From Cyclobacteriaceae bacterium (GTDB taxonomy: Bacteria > Bacteroidota > Bacteroidia > Cytophagales > Cyclobacteriaceae): a stretch of 64,000 nucleotides of DNA. This document shows, piece after piece, positions 43,092-52,627 of the stretch. The notes below the pieces were generated by a model, which had not been told where the DNA came from, did not search any database, and saw only the letters and a list, made by a program, of their open reading frames with translations. Made by a program: the position numbers and the translations under genes. Location of the stretch: assembly GCA_019638235.1 (NCBI GenBank), contig JAHBUE010000001.1, positions 1,102,492 through 1,166,491 on the forward strand, in the 5' to 3' direction. Each line of letters opens with the position of its first letter. Position 1 is the first letter of the stretch.

Positions 43092-46000
43092 ATGAGAAGG
43101 ATACTCAAGATCATGTTTCTTTACCAGATGTTCCTGGTTTGTTTGTTATGTGTTCAGGAAGTTTTTGCACAACCTCCCACCACAGGCGCCAGCAATTTTT
43201 CGGTTACCAATAATGATGGCGACCGGTTGCGCGTAAACTGGACACGCGGAAATGGCAGCCGGGTATTGGTGATTGCCAGCGCCAGCCCAACATTTGGCGG
43301 CACGGGCATTCCGGCAGACGGGATTGACTATACAGCAAGCGCAACATTTGGTTCAGGAAATGAAGTTGGCGCAGGCAATTTTGTGGTTTACAAAAGCACC
43401 GGCACCAATGTAACAATCACCAATTTTGTACACAGCACTACCTACTACTTTAGAATTTTTGAATTTAACGGCACAGGCTCCGGCACACAATACAATACAA
43501 CCAATGTGTTAAGTGGCAATGGTCTCACGTTATCGCCTCCCACAACCGGCTCTACCAACATGATAGCAACGCCCACCGGTAACTCGGCTGCACTTACGTG
43601 GACACGGGGTAATGGAGCGCGCGCACTTGTTATCCTGCAGGCAGGGTCGGCAACAACAGACCCAACACAATACACAAACTACACAGGTAATGCCACATTT
43701 GGATCGGGCGCGGTAATAGGAAGTGGCCGGGCGGTCTATCATAATACAGGCAACACGGTTAATGTTACCAACCTTGAGCCCAACACGGTTTATTTTTATC
43801 GCGTAGTAGAAAGTAATGGAGCCAGCGGCCCGGCTTATAATTTTGCCACAGCACTAACAGGATCATTTACTACGGGAGGTGCACCTACATCGGGAGCCAC
43901 CAATTTTTTGATCAATAATGAAACCGGCAGTGGCTTGCGCGTAAACTGGACACGCGGTAACGGCACAAACGTGTTGGTAGTGGCCAGTCTGAGCCCGGCT
44001 TTTGGTGGAACGGGTGTTCCGGCAAACGGCACCGACTATACTGCGAATACTATTTTTGGATCGGGTGATGCCATCGGAACAGGAAATTTTGTAGTGTATC
44101 GCGGTACGGCAACCAACGTAAGCATAACAGGCTTAGTGCACAGCACTACCTACTATTTCAGAGTTTACGAATTTAACGGAACCAATTTTAATACAGTTTA
44201 TAACACTGCGAATGTACTCGCAGGCAACGGATCTACGTTGTTTCCGCCTACCGTAGGTGCTACCAACTTAATTGCAACCGCTACCGGCAATAGCGCCTCG
44301 CTCACCTGGACACGCGGCAATGGCACGCGCTCATTAGTTATTTTGCAACAAGGCTCCGAAACAACCGATCCTGTTCAATATACTAACTACACTGCACACC
44401 CCAGTTTTGGATCGGGTTCGGCAGTGGGTAGTGGTCGCGTGGTTTATTTTAATACAAGCAACGTAGTGAATGTAACAAACCTGTTGCCCGGTACGCAGTA
44501 TTTTTATCGGGTTGTAGAAAGTAACGGGTCTTCTAATCCGGTATTCGATTTAACAAACGCACTCACGGGTTCATTCACCACCGCAGGCGCACCCACAGTT
44601 GGCAGCACGGCATTTGGCACACCCTCCGTTCAAGGCAATCAATTTTCACGATCTTTTACTGCGGGCAATGGCACCAGGCGGCTGATTGTTGCCCGCCAGG
44701 ACTTACCGGTTGCCTGGACGCCCGTTAACGGTGTGGATTACAATGCCAACAGCGCTTTTGGAAGCGGGGATAACTTAGGCGACAACACCTTTGTAGTAGG
44801 TGAAACAACTGGTAGTAATTTTACTGTAACCAATCTTACGCCAGCCACCACCTATCACCTTGCAGTTTTTGAATTTAATGGTACGGCCAGCAATACGTTT
44901 TACCTGACCGACCCCGCTCATGTTTTAACAGGATCGGTAACTACCCTTTCACCACCCAGCACCTCGGCTGGTAATTTTAGTTTCACCAACATAACCGGGC
45001 ACAGCGCCACCATTACGTTTACGGCCGGTAATGGAAACAGTCGGATTGTTTTGGTGAAAGCCGGATCGCCCGTTACGGATGTGCCGGTAAATCTTGTTGC
45101 CTATACATCGCATCCCAACATCACCGTAGCGCCCACGCTGGGCACATCAAGAATTGTTTACAATAGTTCGGGGCTTACGTTTTCAATTACTGCACTGCAA
45201 CCCAACACTACCTACCACTTTGCAGTATTTGAGTACAATGGCAGCAGCGGGCCGGTTTATAAACAAGCCGATCCGGGCATCGGCTCTTTTGTTACGCTGG
45301 GCAAACCTACGGTAGCCCCAACCAGCCTTGCTTACACAAACATTCAGGGAAATCAAATGACGTTAAACTATGCAACGGGTAATGGCTTTGGCCGGACTGT
45401 AATTGCCAAACAAGGTGCGCCTGTAGATGTTTTTCCTGCCGATCTCACTTCCTACACAGCAAGTGCAACTTTTGGAACGGCTGGCGCACATTTAGGTAAC
45501 GGTAATTATGTAATTCAAAACAATACGACCATTGGCGGAAATACCTCAACAGGGATTAATGGCTTAACTATTGGGCAGGATTACCACTTCGCCATTATTG
45601 AGTACAACGGTACCGGTGCAGCACGAATTTATATGACGGGCGCAGAAGCCCTTACGGGGAACAACAGCACGCTCTCGGCTCCAACCGTGCAGGCTACCAA
45701 CGTTACGTTTTCAAACATTACCTCTAATACGCTTACCATTAGTTGGCTCAATGGCAATGGTAATGGGCGCATTGTATTGTTGCGTGAAGGTCAGGCGGTG
45801 CAAAGCTTACCGGTTAACTTAACCTCATATACATCCAGCGCTTCTTACCCAAGCAGCCCAACCCTTGGAGGTACTTCGCGCATTGTTTATAATGGCACGG
45901 GCACATCGGTGAACATCATCAACATACCACCGGGCAACTACCACGTGGCGATCATAGAATACAACGGAACATCGGGGCCTGTTTACCGCACGGCCGATCC

Positions 46001-49000
46001 CCTTACGGGAAATGTTAACGTGGGTGATAAGCCACCCATACCTGCTACCAATCTTTCATTCTCTAATATCCAGGGAAATCAAATGACCCTTAGCTTTACT
46101 CAGGGCAACGGACTTTCGCGCATGATTGTGGCTAAGGCAGGCAGCCCGGTAGATGCCTGGCCTGAAGACTTTACCGGCTATACAGCCAACAGTAATTTTG
46201 GCAGCGGTGCCGATTTGGGCGGAGGAAATTTTGTAGTGGGATCAAGCACAGGTAATTTTTTCACAATTAATAACCTGCTACCCAATTCTACCTATCACGT
46301 TGCCGTAGTTGAGTTTAACGGAAGCGGAGCCACTGCGCTTTATCAGCTTCCTGCTATCGTGGCAACGGCCAGCAACACTACCTTGTCGGCACCCACAATA
46401 ACCACTTCTAATTTTTTCGCCAATAATATTACCGGCAACAGCATGCAACTTACCTGGACACGTGGTAATGGCGCCAACCGTTTAGTCATTGCGCGGGCAG
46501 GTGCACCGGTTGATGTTGTTCCGGCCGACTTATCAAGTCCTAACGGACACCCTACGTTTGGTTCGGGTACCAATTACGGTAACGGTAACTTTGCGGTATA
46601 TAATGGTAGTGGCGATAACTTTACCCTTACCAATTTAGAACCCGGCACTACCTATCATTTTGCTTTCTTTGAATACAATGGCACTACCGGGCGCGTTTAT
46701 TTAACCGACCCCGTGGGCAGGGCTTCGTTTACTACTGCACCCCGGCCATCGGTAGCGGCAAGAAATTTGAATGTGTCGTCTGTTAATGGCGATCGTTTTA
46801 ATCTATCCTTTACAAATGGCAATGGCACCAGGCGGTTAGTGGTAATGCGCAAAGGCGGATTGGTAAACGAACTGCCGACAGACCTCACCACGTACACCGC
46901 AGGAAGCTTTGGCGCAGGTTCATTATTAGCCGATGGAAATTATGTTGTAGCTTTTGGTACGCTTAATTCAATATTTAGTGTGACCGGATTGGAACCCAAC
47001 ACCCAATATGGTGTAGCGGTATTTGAGTTAGATGGATCGAATGGTAATCAACGGTACTTAGTTACCGAATATATTAATCAATTAGTATCAACAGCCGTAA
47101 CGCCACCCATTTCTACCAGTTCGTTACTCATTAATTCGATTGGCAGCACATCGGCAAACATTAGCTGGACGAACGGAAGTGGCGAAGGCCGTATGGTTGT
47201 GCTAAGACCGGCACAACCGGTTACATTTTTACCAACCGTTTTAAATACACACCCTTCCGCCAATGCAAACGTTGCGCTAACAACCAATAACCTTACGCTT
47301 GACCATAAACACGTTTACCGAGGTGCAGGCACTAACGTTACGATTACCAACCTGCAGCCGGGCACAACCTATCACGTAGCTTTCTTTGAATATAACGGAA
47401 CCGGTCAGCCCGTATATTCTTATCTTCCCTTAACAGGTTTCTTTACTACACTACCGGCTACTGGTTTGGCCATTGGTGGCTTTGATGCCATTACCTTCTG
47501 CCCGGCACAGCAAGTAGATGTGCCCTATATATTTACCGGAGTGTTCAACACGGGTAATGTTCTTTCTGTAGAGTTATCAGACATCACCGGAAGTTTTGCC
47601 ACACCTACTGTTTTGGGAATTCAAAGCACAACCAACGCAACCGGTTTTGTTACCTCCACATTGCCGGCAAGTTTACCCGAAGGTATTGGATATCGTTTGC
47701 GCGTACGAGCCACTAACCCCGCATCGCTCAGTGCAGATAATGGTGCCGATCTTCAAATAACAACTTCCGTGCAACCAACCTTTACAGTAGTTGGAGGATC
47801 AACGAGTAGTTGCGGTACACCTATTCAATTAACTACATCGCAGCCAAATTACAATTTACAGTGGTTCAGAAATGGCCAACCCATTGCAGGCGCTACTACG
47901 TCTTCGCATTTTGCTACACAAACCGGAGATTACCAGGTTCGTATTTCGGGCGCTTCAGGTGGTTGTCAGTTGTTATCGGCTTCAACCACACTAACCATTA
48001 CACAAGAGCCTGTTTATGATTTTCTTTTTAATTCCGCATACTGTATAACCGATGTTATTGATCTTGTTCCGTTAACGCAACCCGCAGGCGGTACATGGAG
48101 CGGACCGGGTATAACAGGTGGTGTATTTAATACAACTACTGCCGGTATTGGTCAACACCTCGTTACCTACACCTATGTAGATGCCGTGTCGCTTTGTTCA
48201 TTTTCTACCACTACACAGATTCTTGTTTCTGCCTTGCCTGCTGCACCCACCACGTTGGCAGGAAGCGGCTGCCAGCTTACAGGCATTGCGCTAACTGCTA
48301 TGGGCGCCAATGTTACAGAGAGTTATCAGTGGTACACCCAGGCAACAGGTGATACTCCTATTACCGGTGCAACACTCGCTACGTTTATAACGCCTCCGCT
48401 AACTGCAACTACAAGTTATTTTGTTAGTATTGTTTCTGCATCAGGGTGCGAAGGACCAAGAACCGAAGCTATTGCTACGGTAACTACTGTTGCCAAGCCA
48501 ACCATTACATCAACGGGGTCAACTTCTATTTGTGGTGCCGGAAGCGTAACACTTCATGCACCAACCGGTTTTGCAAGCTACTTATGGTCAACCGGAGAAA
48601 CCACGCAAAGTATTACCGTAACAGCAGCAGATGATTACACCGTAGTTGTTCGCGATGCCGGTGGATGTGAAAGTGAAAATGCCGACCCTATTAGTGTTAC
48701 GGTTAATCAACCACCACAAACTCCGCAAATTACAGTTGTGGGTAACCTTACCATTTGTCCGGGTCAGCCCATCACCTTACGCGCACCTGCGGGCTTTACT
48801 TACCTGTGGTCAACCGGTGTAACTACGCAGGAACTCATCGTTACATCGGCTGATTCTTATATAGTTACAATTACTGATGCCAATGGTTGTACGTCAACCT
48901 CACAACCCGTCATCACAACACCGGGCGCTTGCGAAATTATTATCTATAACGGCATTTCGCCTAATGGTGATGATAAGAATGAAATCTTTTTCATTCAGCA

Positions 49001-49217
49001 TATTGACCAGTTGCCCGATACACAGAATAACACCGTAACCATTTACAACCGCTGGGGCGATGTAGTGTGGGAAGGAAAGAACTACGATAACACTACGGTT
49101 GTGTTCAGGGGGCTGAATAAGAGTGGGAACGAACTACCAAACGGAACGTATTTCTACAAAATTGAATTTGCCGGTAACGCTAAGGCAATGCAGGGTTATA
49201 TCAGCCTGAAACGCTGA
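43092..49217 (+). CDS. Giant secreted adhesin: 12 fibronectin-type repeats and T9SS type B C-terminus
   Basis: A 2041-residue protein with a signal peptide (MRRILKIMFLYQMFLVCLLCVQEVFA). Twelve repeats of about 115-120 residues run from residue 30 to about 1450. Each opens like PPTTGASNFSVTNNDGDRLR, carries a WTRGNG-type turn and ends with TYYFRIFEFNG / TYHFAVFEYNG. This is a fibronectin type III-like design. Repeats 1 and 3, and 2 and 4, are closest to each other. Then come Ig/PKD-like domains with cysteine pairs (SCGTPIQLTTS, SICGAGSVTLHAP, ICPGQPITLRAP). The end YNGISPNGDDKNEIFF ... IYNRWGDVVWEG ... LPNGTYFYKI is the T9SS type B sorting domain. It is expected at the cell surface as an adhesin. 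Confidence 0.93.
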   Translation: MRRILKIMFLYQMFLVCLLCVQEVFAQPPTTGASNFSVTNNDGDRLRVNWTRGNGSRVLVIASASPTFGGTGIPADGIDYTASATFGSGNEVGAGNFVVYKSTGTNVTITNFVHSTTYYFRIFEFNGTGSGTQYNTTNVLSGNGLTLSPPTTGSTNMIATPTGNSAALTWTRGNGARALVILQAGSATTDPTQYTNYTGNATFGSGAVIGSGRAVYHNTGNTVNVTNLEPNTVYFYRVVESNGASGPAYNFATALTGSFTTGGAPTSGATNFLINNETGSGLRVNWTRGNGTNVLVVASLSPAFGGTGVPANGTDYTANTIFGSGDAIGTGNFVVYRGTATNVSITGLVHSTTYYFRVYEFNGTNFNTVYNTANVLAGNGSTLFPPTVGATNLIATATGNSASLTWTRGNGTRSLVILQQGSETTDPVQYTNYTAHPSFGSGSAVGSGRVVYFNTSNVVNVTNLLPGTQYFYRVVESNGSSNPVFDLTNALTGSFTTAGAPTVGSTAFGTPSVQGNQFSRSFTAGNGTRRLIVARQDLPVAWTPVNGVDYNANSAFGSGDNLGDNTFVVGETTGSNFTVTNLTPATTYHLAVFEFNGTASNTFYLTDPAHVLTGSVTTLSPPSTSAGNFSFTNITGHSATITFTAGNGNSRIVLVKAGSPVTDVPVNLVAYTSHPNITVAPTLGTSRIVYNSSGLTFSITALQPNTTYHFAVFEYNGSSGPVYKQADPGIGSFVTLGKPTVAPTSLAYTNIQGNQMTLNYATGNGFGRTVIAKQGAPVDVFPADLTSYTASATFGTAGAHLGNGNYVIQNNTTIGGNTSTGINGLTIGQDYHFAIIEYNGTGAARIYMTGAEALTGNNSTLSAPTVQATNVTFSNITSNTLTISWLNGNGNGRIVLLREGQAVQSLPVNLTSYTSSASYPSSPTLGGTSRIVYNGTGTSVNIINIPPGNYHVAIIEYNGTSGPVYRTADPLTGNVNVGDKPPIPATNLSFSNIQGNQMTLSFTQGNGLSRMIVAKAGSPVDAWPEDFTGYTANSNFGSGADLGGGNFVVGSSTGNFFTINNLLPNSTYHVAVVEFNGSGATALYQLPAIVATASNTTLSAPTITTSNFFANNITGNSMQLTWTRGNGANRLVIARAGAPVDVVPADLSSPNGHPTFGSGTNYGNGNFAVYNGSGDNFTLTNLEPGTTYHFAFFEYNGTTGRVYLTDPVGRASFTTAPRPSVAARNLNVSSVNGDRFNLSFTNGNGTRRLVVMRKGGLVNELPTDLTTYTAGSFGAGSLLADGNYVVAFGTLNSIFSVTGLEPNTQYGVAVFELDGSNGNQRYLVTEYINQLVSTAVTPPISTSSLLINSIGSTSANISWTNGSGEGRMVVLRPAQPVTFLPTVLNTHPSANANVALTTNNLTLDHKHVYRGAGTNVTITNLQPGTTYHVAFFEYNGTGQPVYSYLPLTGFFTTLPATGLAIGGFDAITFCPAQQVDVPYIFTGVFNTGNVLSVELSDITGSFATPTVLGIQSTTNATGFVTSTLPASLPEGIGYRLRVRATNPASLSADNGADLQITTSVQPTFTVVGGSTSSCGTPIQLTTSQPNYNLQWFRNGQPIAGATTSSHFATQTGDYQVRISGASGGCQLLSASTTLTITQEPVYDFLFNSAYCITDVIDLVPLTQPAGGTWSGPGITGGVFNTTTAGIGQHLVTYTYVDAVSLCSFSTTTQILVSALPAAPTTLAGSGCQLTGIALTAMGANVTESYQWYTQATGDTPITGATLATFITPPLTATTSYFVSIVSASGCEGPRTEAIATVTTVAKPTITSTGSTSICGAGSVTLHAPTGFASYLWSTGETTQSITVTAADDYTVVVRDAGGCESENADPISVTVNQPPQTPQITVVGNLTICPGQPITLRAPAGFTYLWSTGVTTQELIVTSADSYIVTITDANGCTSTSQPVITTPGACEIIIYNGISPNGDDKNEIFFIQHIDQLPDTQNNTVTIYNRWGDVVWEGKNYDNTTVVFRGLNKSGNELPNGTYFYKIEFAGNAKAMQGYISLKR

Positions 49218-49219
49218 TA

Positions 49220-49267
49220 CAAGACCTGTAAGGTTTTTGCCCTGACGACTCTCTGGGATAGGTCTTG
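49220..49267. terminator. Possible terminator hairpin after the adhesin gene
   Basis: CAAGACCT and AGGTCTTG flank a 32-base loop and are followed by TTTTGG. The left arm AGACCTGTAAGGTTTT is like that of the hairpin at 34122-34153, but the right arm's inner part has diverged. Confidence 0.5.
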
Positions 49268-49429
49268 TTTTGGCTATCCTAAAAGCGAGTAGCTTCAATT
49301 TAACCGTGCAAACAACCATTCATCGGGTTTTTTCTAAAAAAAGATACAGTCATTCCAACCTCCAGCGTTTTTCTGTTGTCTAACGCTCATATAAAGTAAA
49401 TATATGTTTAACTAAAACTGTTTTAAGAA

Positions 49430-50089
49430 ATGGAATGTTTAAAATTCACTCGTTCATTTTGGTTGGTGTTGTTGCTTGGTATGTTCGGTGCGTGTAGTAA
49501 CGATGATGATCCAATTCAATTAACAGCTCCGCAGCTTAATGATGCTGAAGATGTTACGACAAGCGGATTCACAATCTCCTGGTCGGAAGTAAGTGGCGCA
49601 AACAAATACCTGTTGGATATTGCTACTGATGAGAGTTTCGCCAATAAGGTTGAAGGCTACGACAGGAAAGAAGTTACCGGTACTTCTGCCGAAGTAGATG
49701 ACCTGGAATTCGCTACGCTGTATTACATTCGTGTGTATGCCGCATCGAATGATGGGCAATCGCAGCCATCTGCAACGAAACAGGTTACTACGGAAGCACT
49801 GTTGGCTTCTCCTGTATTAAATGAAGCAGAGGATATTTCCTCCACCGGGTTCACCATATCGTGGACGGAAGTAGAAGGTGCAGATGAATACCTGTTGGAT
49901 ATTGCCACGGATGAAGATTTCAACGATAAAATTGAGGGCTATGACCGCAAAGAGGTTGACGGACTTTCTTCTGTTGTTGAAGATCTTGAGCCAGGCACTA
50001 CCTACTACATCCGGGTGTATGCGGTTCAGGGAGAGATCGAATCGTTACCTTCTGACGTAGCATCGGTTACTACGGAAGGAGAAGAATAA
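49430..50089 (+). CDS. Lipoprotein with two fibronectin type III repeats
   Basis: A 219-residue lipoprotein. The N-terminus ends in a lipobox, LLLGMFGACSNDDD, with Cys at about residue 22. After it come two closely similar repeats of about 85 residues: DVTTSGFTISWSEVSGANKY near 43 and DISSTGFTISWTEVEGADEY near 131. Each has the core YLLDIATDExF, an EGYDRKEV strand and YYIRVYA, which fits fibronectin type III folds. The close similarity suggests recent internal duplication. The acidic residues after the Cys (NDDD) are typical of Bacteroidota lipoproteins sent to the cell surface. It follows the giant adhesin after 212 bases. Ligand unknown. Confidence 0.88.
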   Translation: MECLKFTRSFWLVLLLGMFGACSNDDDPIQLTAPQLNDAEDVTTSGFTISWSEVSGANKYLLDIATDESFANKVEGYDRKEVTGTSAEVDDLEFATLYYIRVYAASNDGQSQPSATKQVTTEALLASPVLNEAEDISSTGFTISWTEVEGADEYLLDIATDEDFNDKIEGYDRKEVDGLSSVVEDLEPGTTYYIRVYAVQGEIESLPSDVASVTTEGEE

Positions 50090-50123
50090 CCCGTACCGGC
50101 ACAGCCACAAGGCTACCGGGCAT

Positions 50124-50157
50124 AAAAAAAGGTGAAGAAATTTTCTTCACCTTTTTT
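50124..50157. terminator. Bidirectional intrinsic terminator
   Basis: AAAAAAAGGTGAAGAAA pairs with TTTTCTTCACCTTTTTT, giving a GGTGAAGAAA stem flanked by A and T runs. It works in both directions between the convergent lipoprotein gene (ends 50089) and SWIB gene (ends 50184). Confidence 0.92.
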
Positions 50158-50183
50158 ACTTAAATCAAGCCAGTAAGAAATAC

Positions 50184-50681
50184 TTAGGCTTTGCTTACGT
50201 GGTTTCCGATAATCTTAGCCAGGTCAAACATAGACACCTGATCTCTGCCGAATACTACTTTCAGTTTCTCATCGGCATTGATCATGCGCTTGTTGTTGGC
50301 ATCCTGTAAGCCGTTCTTACGGATGTATTCCCAGATTTTTTTAATCATCTCGGTGCGCGGAGCAGGTGTGCTGCCTACCACAGCCGCAAGTTGGGTGCTG
50401 GGAGTAAGCGCTGCCATAAACGCTGCATTGGGTTTGCGTTTTGCTTTAGGAGCGGCTGCTTTCTTTGCAGGTACAGGTTTTGCCGCTTTTTTAGGAGCTA
50501 CCTTCTTAGCTGCTTTTTTAGGAGCAACTTTCTTAGCTGCCTTTTTAGGGGCGGCTTTCTTTGTTGCTTTTTTCACAGATTTCTTAGCTGCTTTTTTTGC
50601 TGCTTTCTTAGGCGCCTTTTTAGCTGCCTTTACTGATTTTTTTGAGGCCTTTTTGGCCACTGCTTTTTTCTTCTTAGCCAT
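50184..50681 (-). CDS. Histone H1-like Lys/Ala tail fused to a SWIB domain
   Basis: A 165-residue DNA-associated protein. Residues 1-82 are almost only Lys and Ala with some Pro (repeats such as KKAAKKVAPKK), the composition of eukaryotic H1 tails and of bacterial HU/Hc1-like tails. Residues 83-165 form a SWIB/MDM2 domain: AFMAALTPSTQLAAVVG, then MIKKIWEYIRKNGLQDANNK, MINADEKLKVVFGRDQVSM and FDLAKIIGNHVSKA. SWIB domains are best known from chromatin remodelling and from Chlamydiae; a role in nucleoid packing is inferred. The near-perfect decamer repeats in the tail are prone to length change. It ends at a strong bidirectional terminator. Confidence 0.93.
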   Translation of the reverse strand: MAKKKKAVAKKASKKSVKAAKKAPKKAAKKAAKKSVKKATKKAAPKKAAKKVAPKKAAKKVAPKKAAKPVPAKKAAAPKAKRKPNAAFMAALTPSTQLAAVVGSTPAPRTEMIKKIWEYIRKNGLQDANNKRMINADEKLKVVFGRDQVSMFDLAKIIGNHVSKA

Positions 50682-50852
50682 GTTTAGTCAAGGGTAAAAT
50701 TTATTTTTTATTTAGTGCTATTCCCTATGAAATAGCGCGCAAATATATAGTATTGGCGTTACAGTTTAACACTATGTGGGTATAGAATTAATCAAATTCA
50801 CCTTATAGAAATTGGTAAATCCCCTATGAAAATCCCCTCTCACCCGTTGCCA

Positions 50853-52493
50853 TCACTTCGCACTGCGTTCAATCTCTTTCAGGTTCTCAAGCTTCTTATT
50901 GCGTAAAAATCCGTTGATGTCTTCAAAATGCTCCTTCACCCGCTTGTTGCCAAACTCAAAAATCTTGGTAGCCAGCCCATCTAAAAAATCGCGGTCGTGC
51001 GAAACCAATATGAGCGTGCCATCAAAGGCCCGCAGGGCGTCTTTCAGAATATCCTTGGTTTTTATGTCTAAGTGGTTAGTAGGTTCGTCTAAGATAAGCA
51101 GGTTAACCGGCTGAAGCAGCAGCTTAATCATGGCCAGGCGGGTGCGCTCTCCGCCCGAAAGCATCTTTACCTTTTTGTCAATGGCATCGCCACTAAACAT
51201 AAAGGCGCCCAATATGTCTTTAATCTTGGTGCGAATATCACCTTCAGCAACCTGGTCAATAGTTTGAAACACCGTGAGGTCGCCATCGAGCAACGAAGCC
51301 TGGTTCTGGGCAAAGTAGCCTATCAATGCACCGTGCCCCAATTGGCAACGGCCTTCAAAATCTATCTCGCTCATTATGGCCTTCACGAGGGTTGATTTCC
51401 CTTCTCCGTTCTTGCCAACAAAGGCAACCTTATCGCCACGGGCAATGGTAAGCGACACGTCCTGAAACACAGTGTGCTCACCATATCGTTTTGTCATCCC
51501 CTCAACAATAATCGGGTAACTGCCCGACCGCGGTGCAGGTGGAAATTTCAGGTTAAGAGCCGATGAATCCACTTCGTCCACTTCTACAATCTCCATCTTC
51601 TCCAGCATCTTTACCCGCGACTGCACCTGCAAGGTTTTGGAATACGTGCCTTTAAAGCGTTCGATAAATTCCCTGATTTCGGCAATCTGTTTTGCCTGGT
51701 CGTCAAATTGTTTTTGTTGCTGCTCGCGTCTTTCCCTACGCAATTGTAAATAGTGGCTGTAATTCGTTTTGTAATCGTAAATGCGCCCCATTGTAATTTC
51801 AATGGTGCGATTGGTAAGGTTATCTACAAATGTTTTATCGTGGCTGATTACGATAACAGCCTTTGCGTTGGTCTTTAAAAAATCTTCCAGCCATTGAACA
51901 GACTCAATATCGAGGTGGTTAGTCGGCTCATCCAATAAAATCAGGTCGGGCTTTTGCAACAGGATTTTAGCCAACTCAATGCGCATACGCCAGCCTCCGC
52001 TAAACTCGCTTGTAGCACGGGTGAAATCGGAGCGTAAAAACCCCAATCCCAACAGGGTTTTCTCTACTTCTGCATCGTAGTTAATATCTTCAATGGAATA
52101 ATACTTCTCGCTCAATTCCGAAACCTCTTCAATAATCTTCGCATACTCATCCGACTCATAATCGGTGCGCGTTTCAAGTTGGTGGTTCAGCTCATCCATG
52201 CGCTGCTTCATGCTATGGATTTTAGAAAAAGCCTTAGACGTCTCTTCAAATACCGTTGCATTATCTTCCGTAAGCAAATGTTGGGGCAGGTAGGCAATCA
52301 CGGCATCTTTTGGTGCTGATACCTTGCCGCGAGTCGGCTTGTTTACCCCGGCCAGGATTTTTAGCAATGTGGATTTACCCGCGCCATTCTTTCCCATAAG
52401 GGCAATACGGTCGTTATCATTAATGTTAAACGTAATGTTGCTGAACAACACCGAGCCACTGAACTCTACACCTACGGCATCTACTGAAATCAT
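50853..52493 (-). CDS. ABC-F family ATPase
   Basis: A 546-residue soluble protein with two ABC ATPase domains and no membrane part. Domain 1 has Walker A GKNGAGKSTLLKIL near 35-48, signature EFSGGWRMRIELAKILL near 162 and Walker B LILLDEPTNHLDIES near 183. A charged linker lies about 240-320. Domain 2 has GKNGEGKSTLVKAI near 356, LSGGERTRLAMIKLLL near 440 and LLILDEPTNHLDIKT near 462. This layout is the ABC-F class, which acts on the ribosome (translation control or antibiotic protection) rather than in transport. Which subtype (YbiT- or Uup-like) cannot be fixed here. Transcribed alone. Confidence 0.94.
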   Translation of the reverse strand: MISVDAVGVEFSGSVLFSNITFNINDNDRIALMGKNGAGKSTLLKILAGVNKPTRGKVSAPKDAVIAYLPQHLLTEDNATVFEETSKAFSKIHSMKQRMDELNHQLETRTDYESDEYAKIIEEVSELSEKYYSIEDINYDAEVEKTLLGLGFLRSDFTRATSEFSGGWRMRIELAKILLQKPDLILLDEPTNHLDIESVQWLEDFLKTNAKAVIVISHDKTFVDNLTNRTIEITMGRIYDYKTNYSHYLQLRRERREQQQKQFDDQAKQIAEIREFIERFKGTYSKTLQVQSRVKMLEKMEIVEVDEVDSSALNLKFPPAPRSGSYPIIVEGMTKRYGEHTVFQDVSLTIARGDKVAFVGKNGEGKSTLVKAIMSEIDFEGRCQLGHGALIGYFAQNQASLLDGDLTVFQTIDQVAEGDIRTKIKDILGAFMFSGDAIDKKVKMLSGGERTRLAMIKLLLQPVNLLILDEPTNHLDIKTKDILKDALRAFDGTLILVSHDRDFLDGLATKIFEFGNKRVKEHFEDINGFLRNKKLENLKEIERSAK

Positions 52494-52627
52494 TGCATTA
52501 GAATAAAGGGCGCAAAGATATTATTTTAGCGGTAGTTTACCGGTTAATTTTGCAGGATGTAAGGTTCCGGACGTAATCAACCTGAAACCTGCTTGATTTT
52601 TGACCAGCTTTGAGCAAATTCGTGCAC

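Noticed and set aside
43092..47460. CRISPR-like repeated DNA
   Set aside because: Repeats are about 350 bp, diverged and in frame: protein domains, not 25-40-bp repeats with spacers.
50278..50697. Plus-strand frame of 139 residues opposite the SWIB gene
   Set aside because: It is the mirror of Lys/Ala codons (Phe/Ala-rich product) and has no independent signal.
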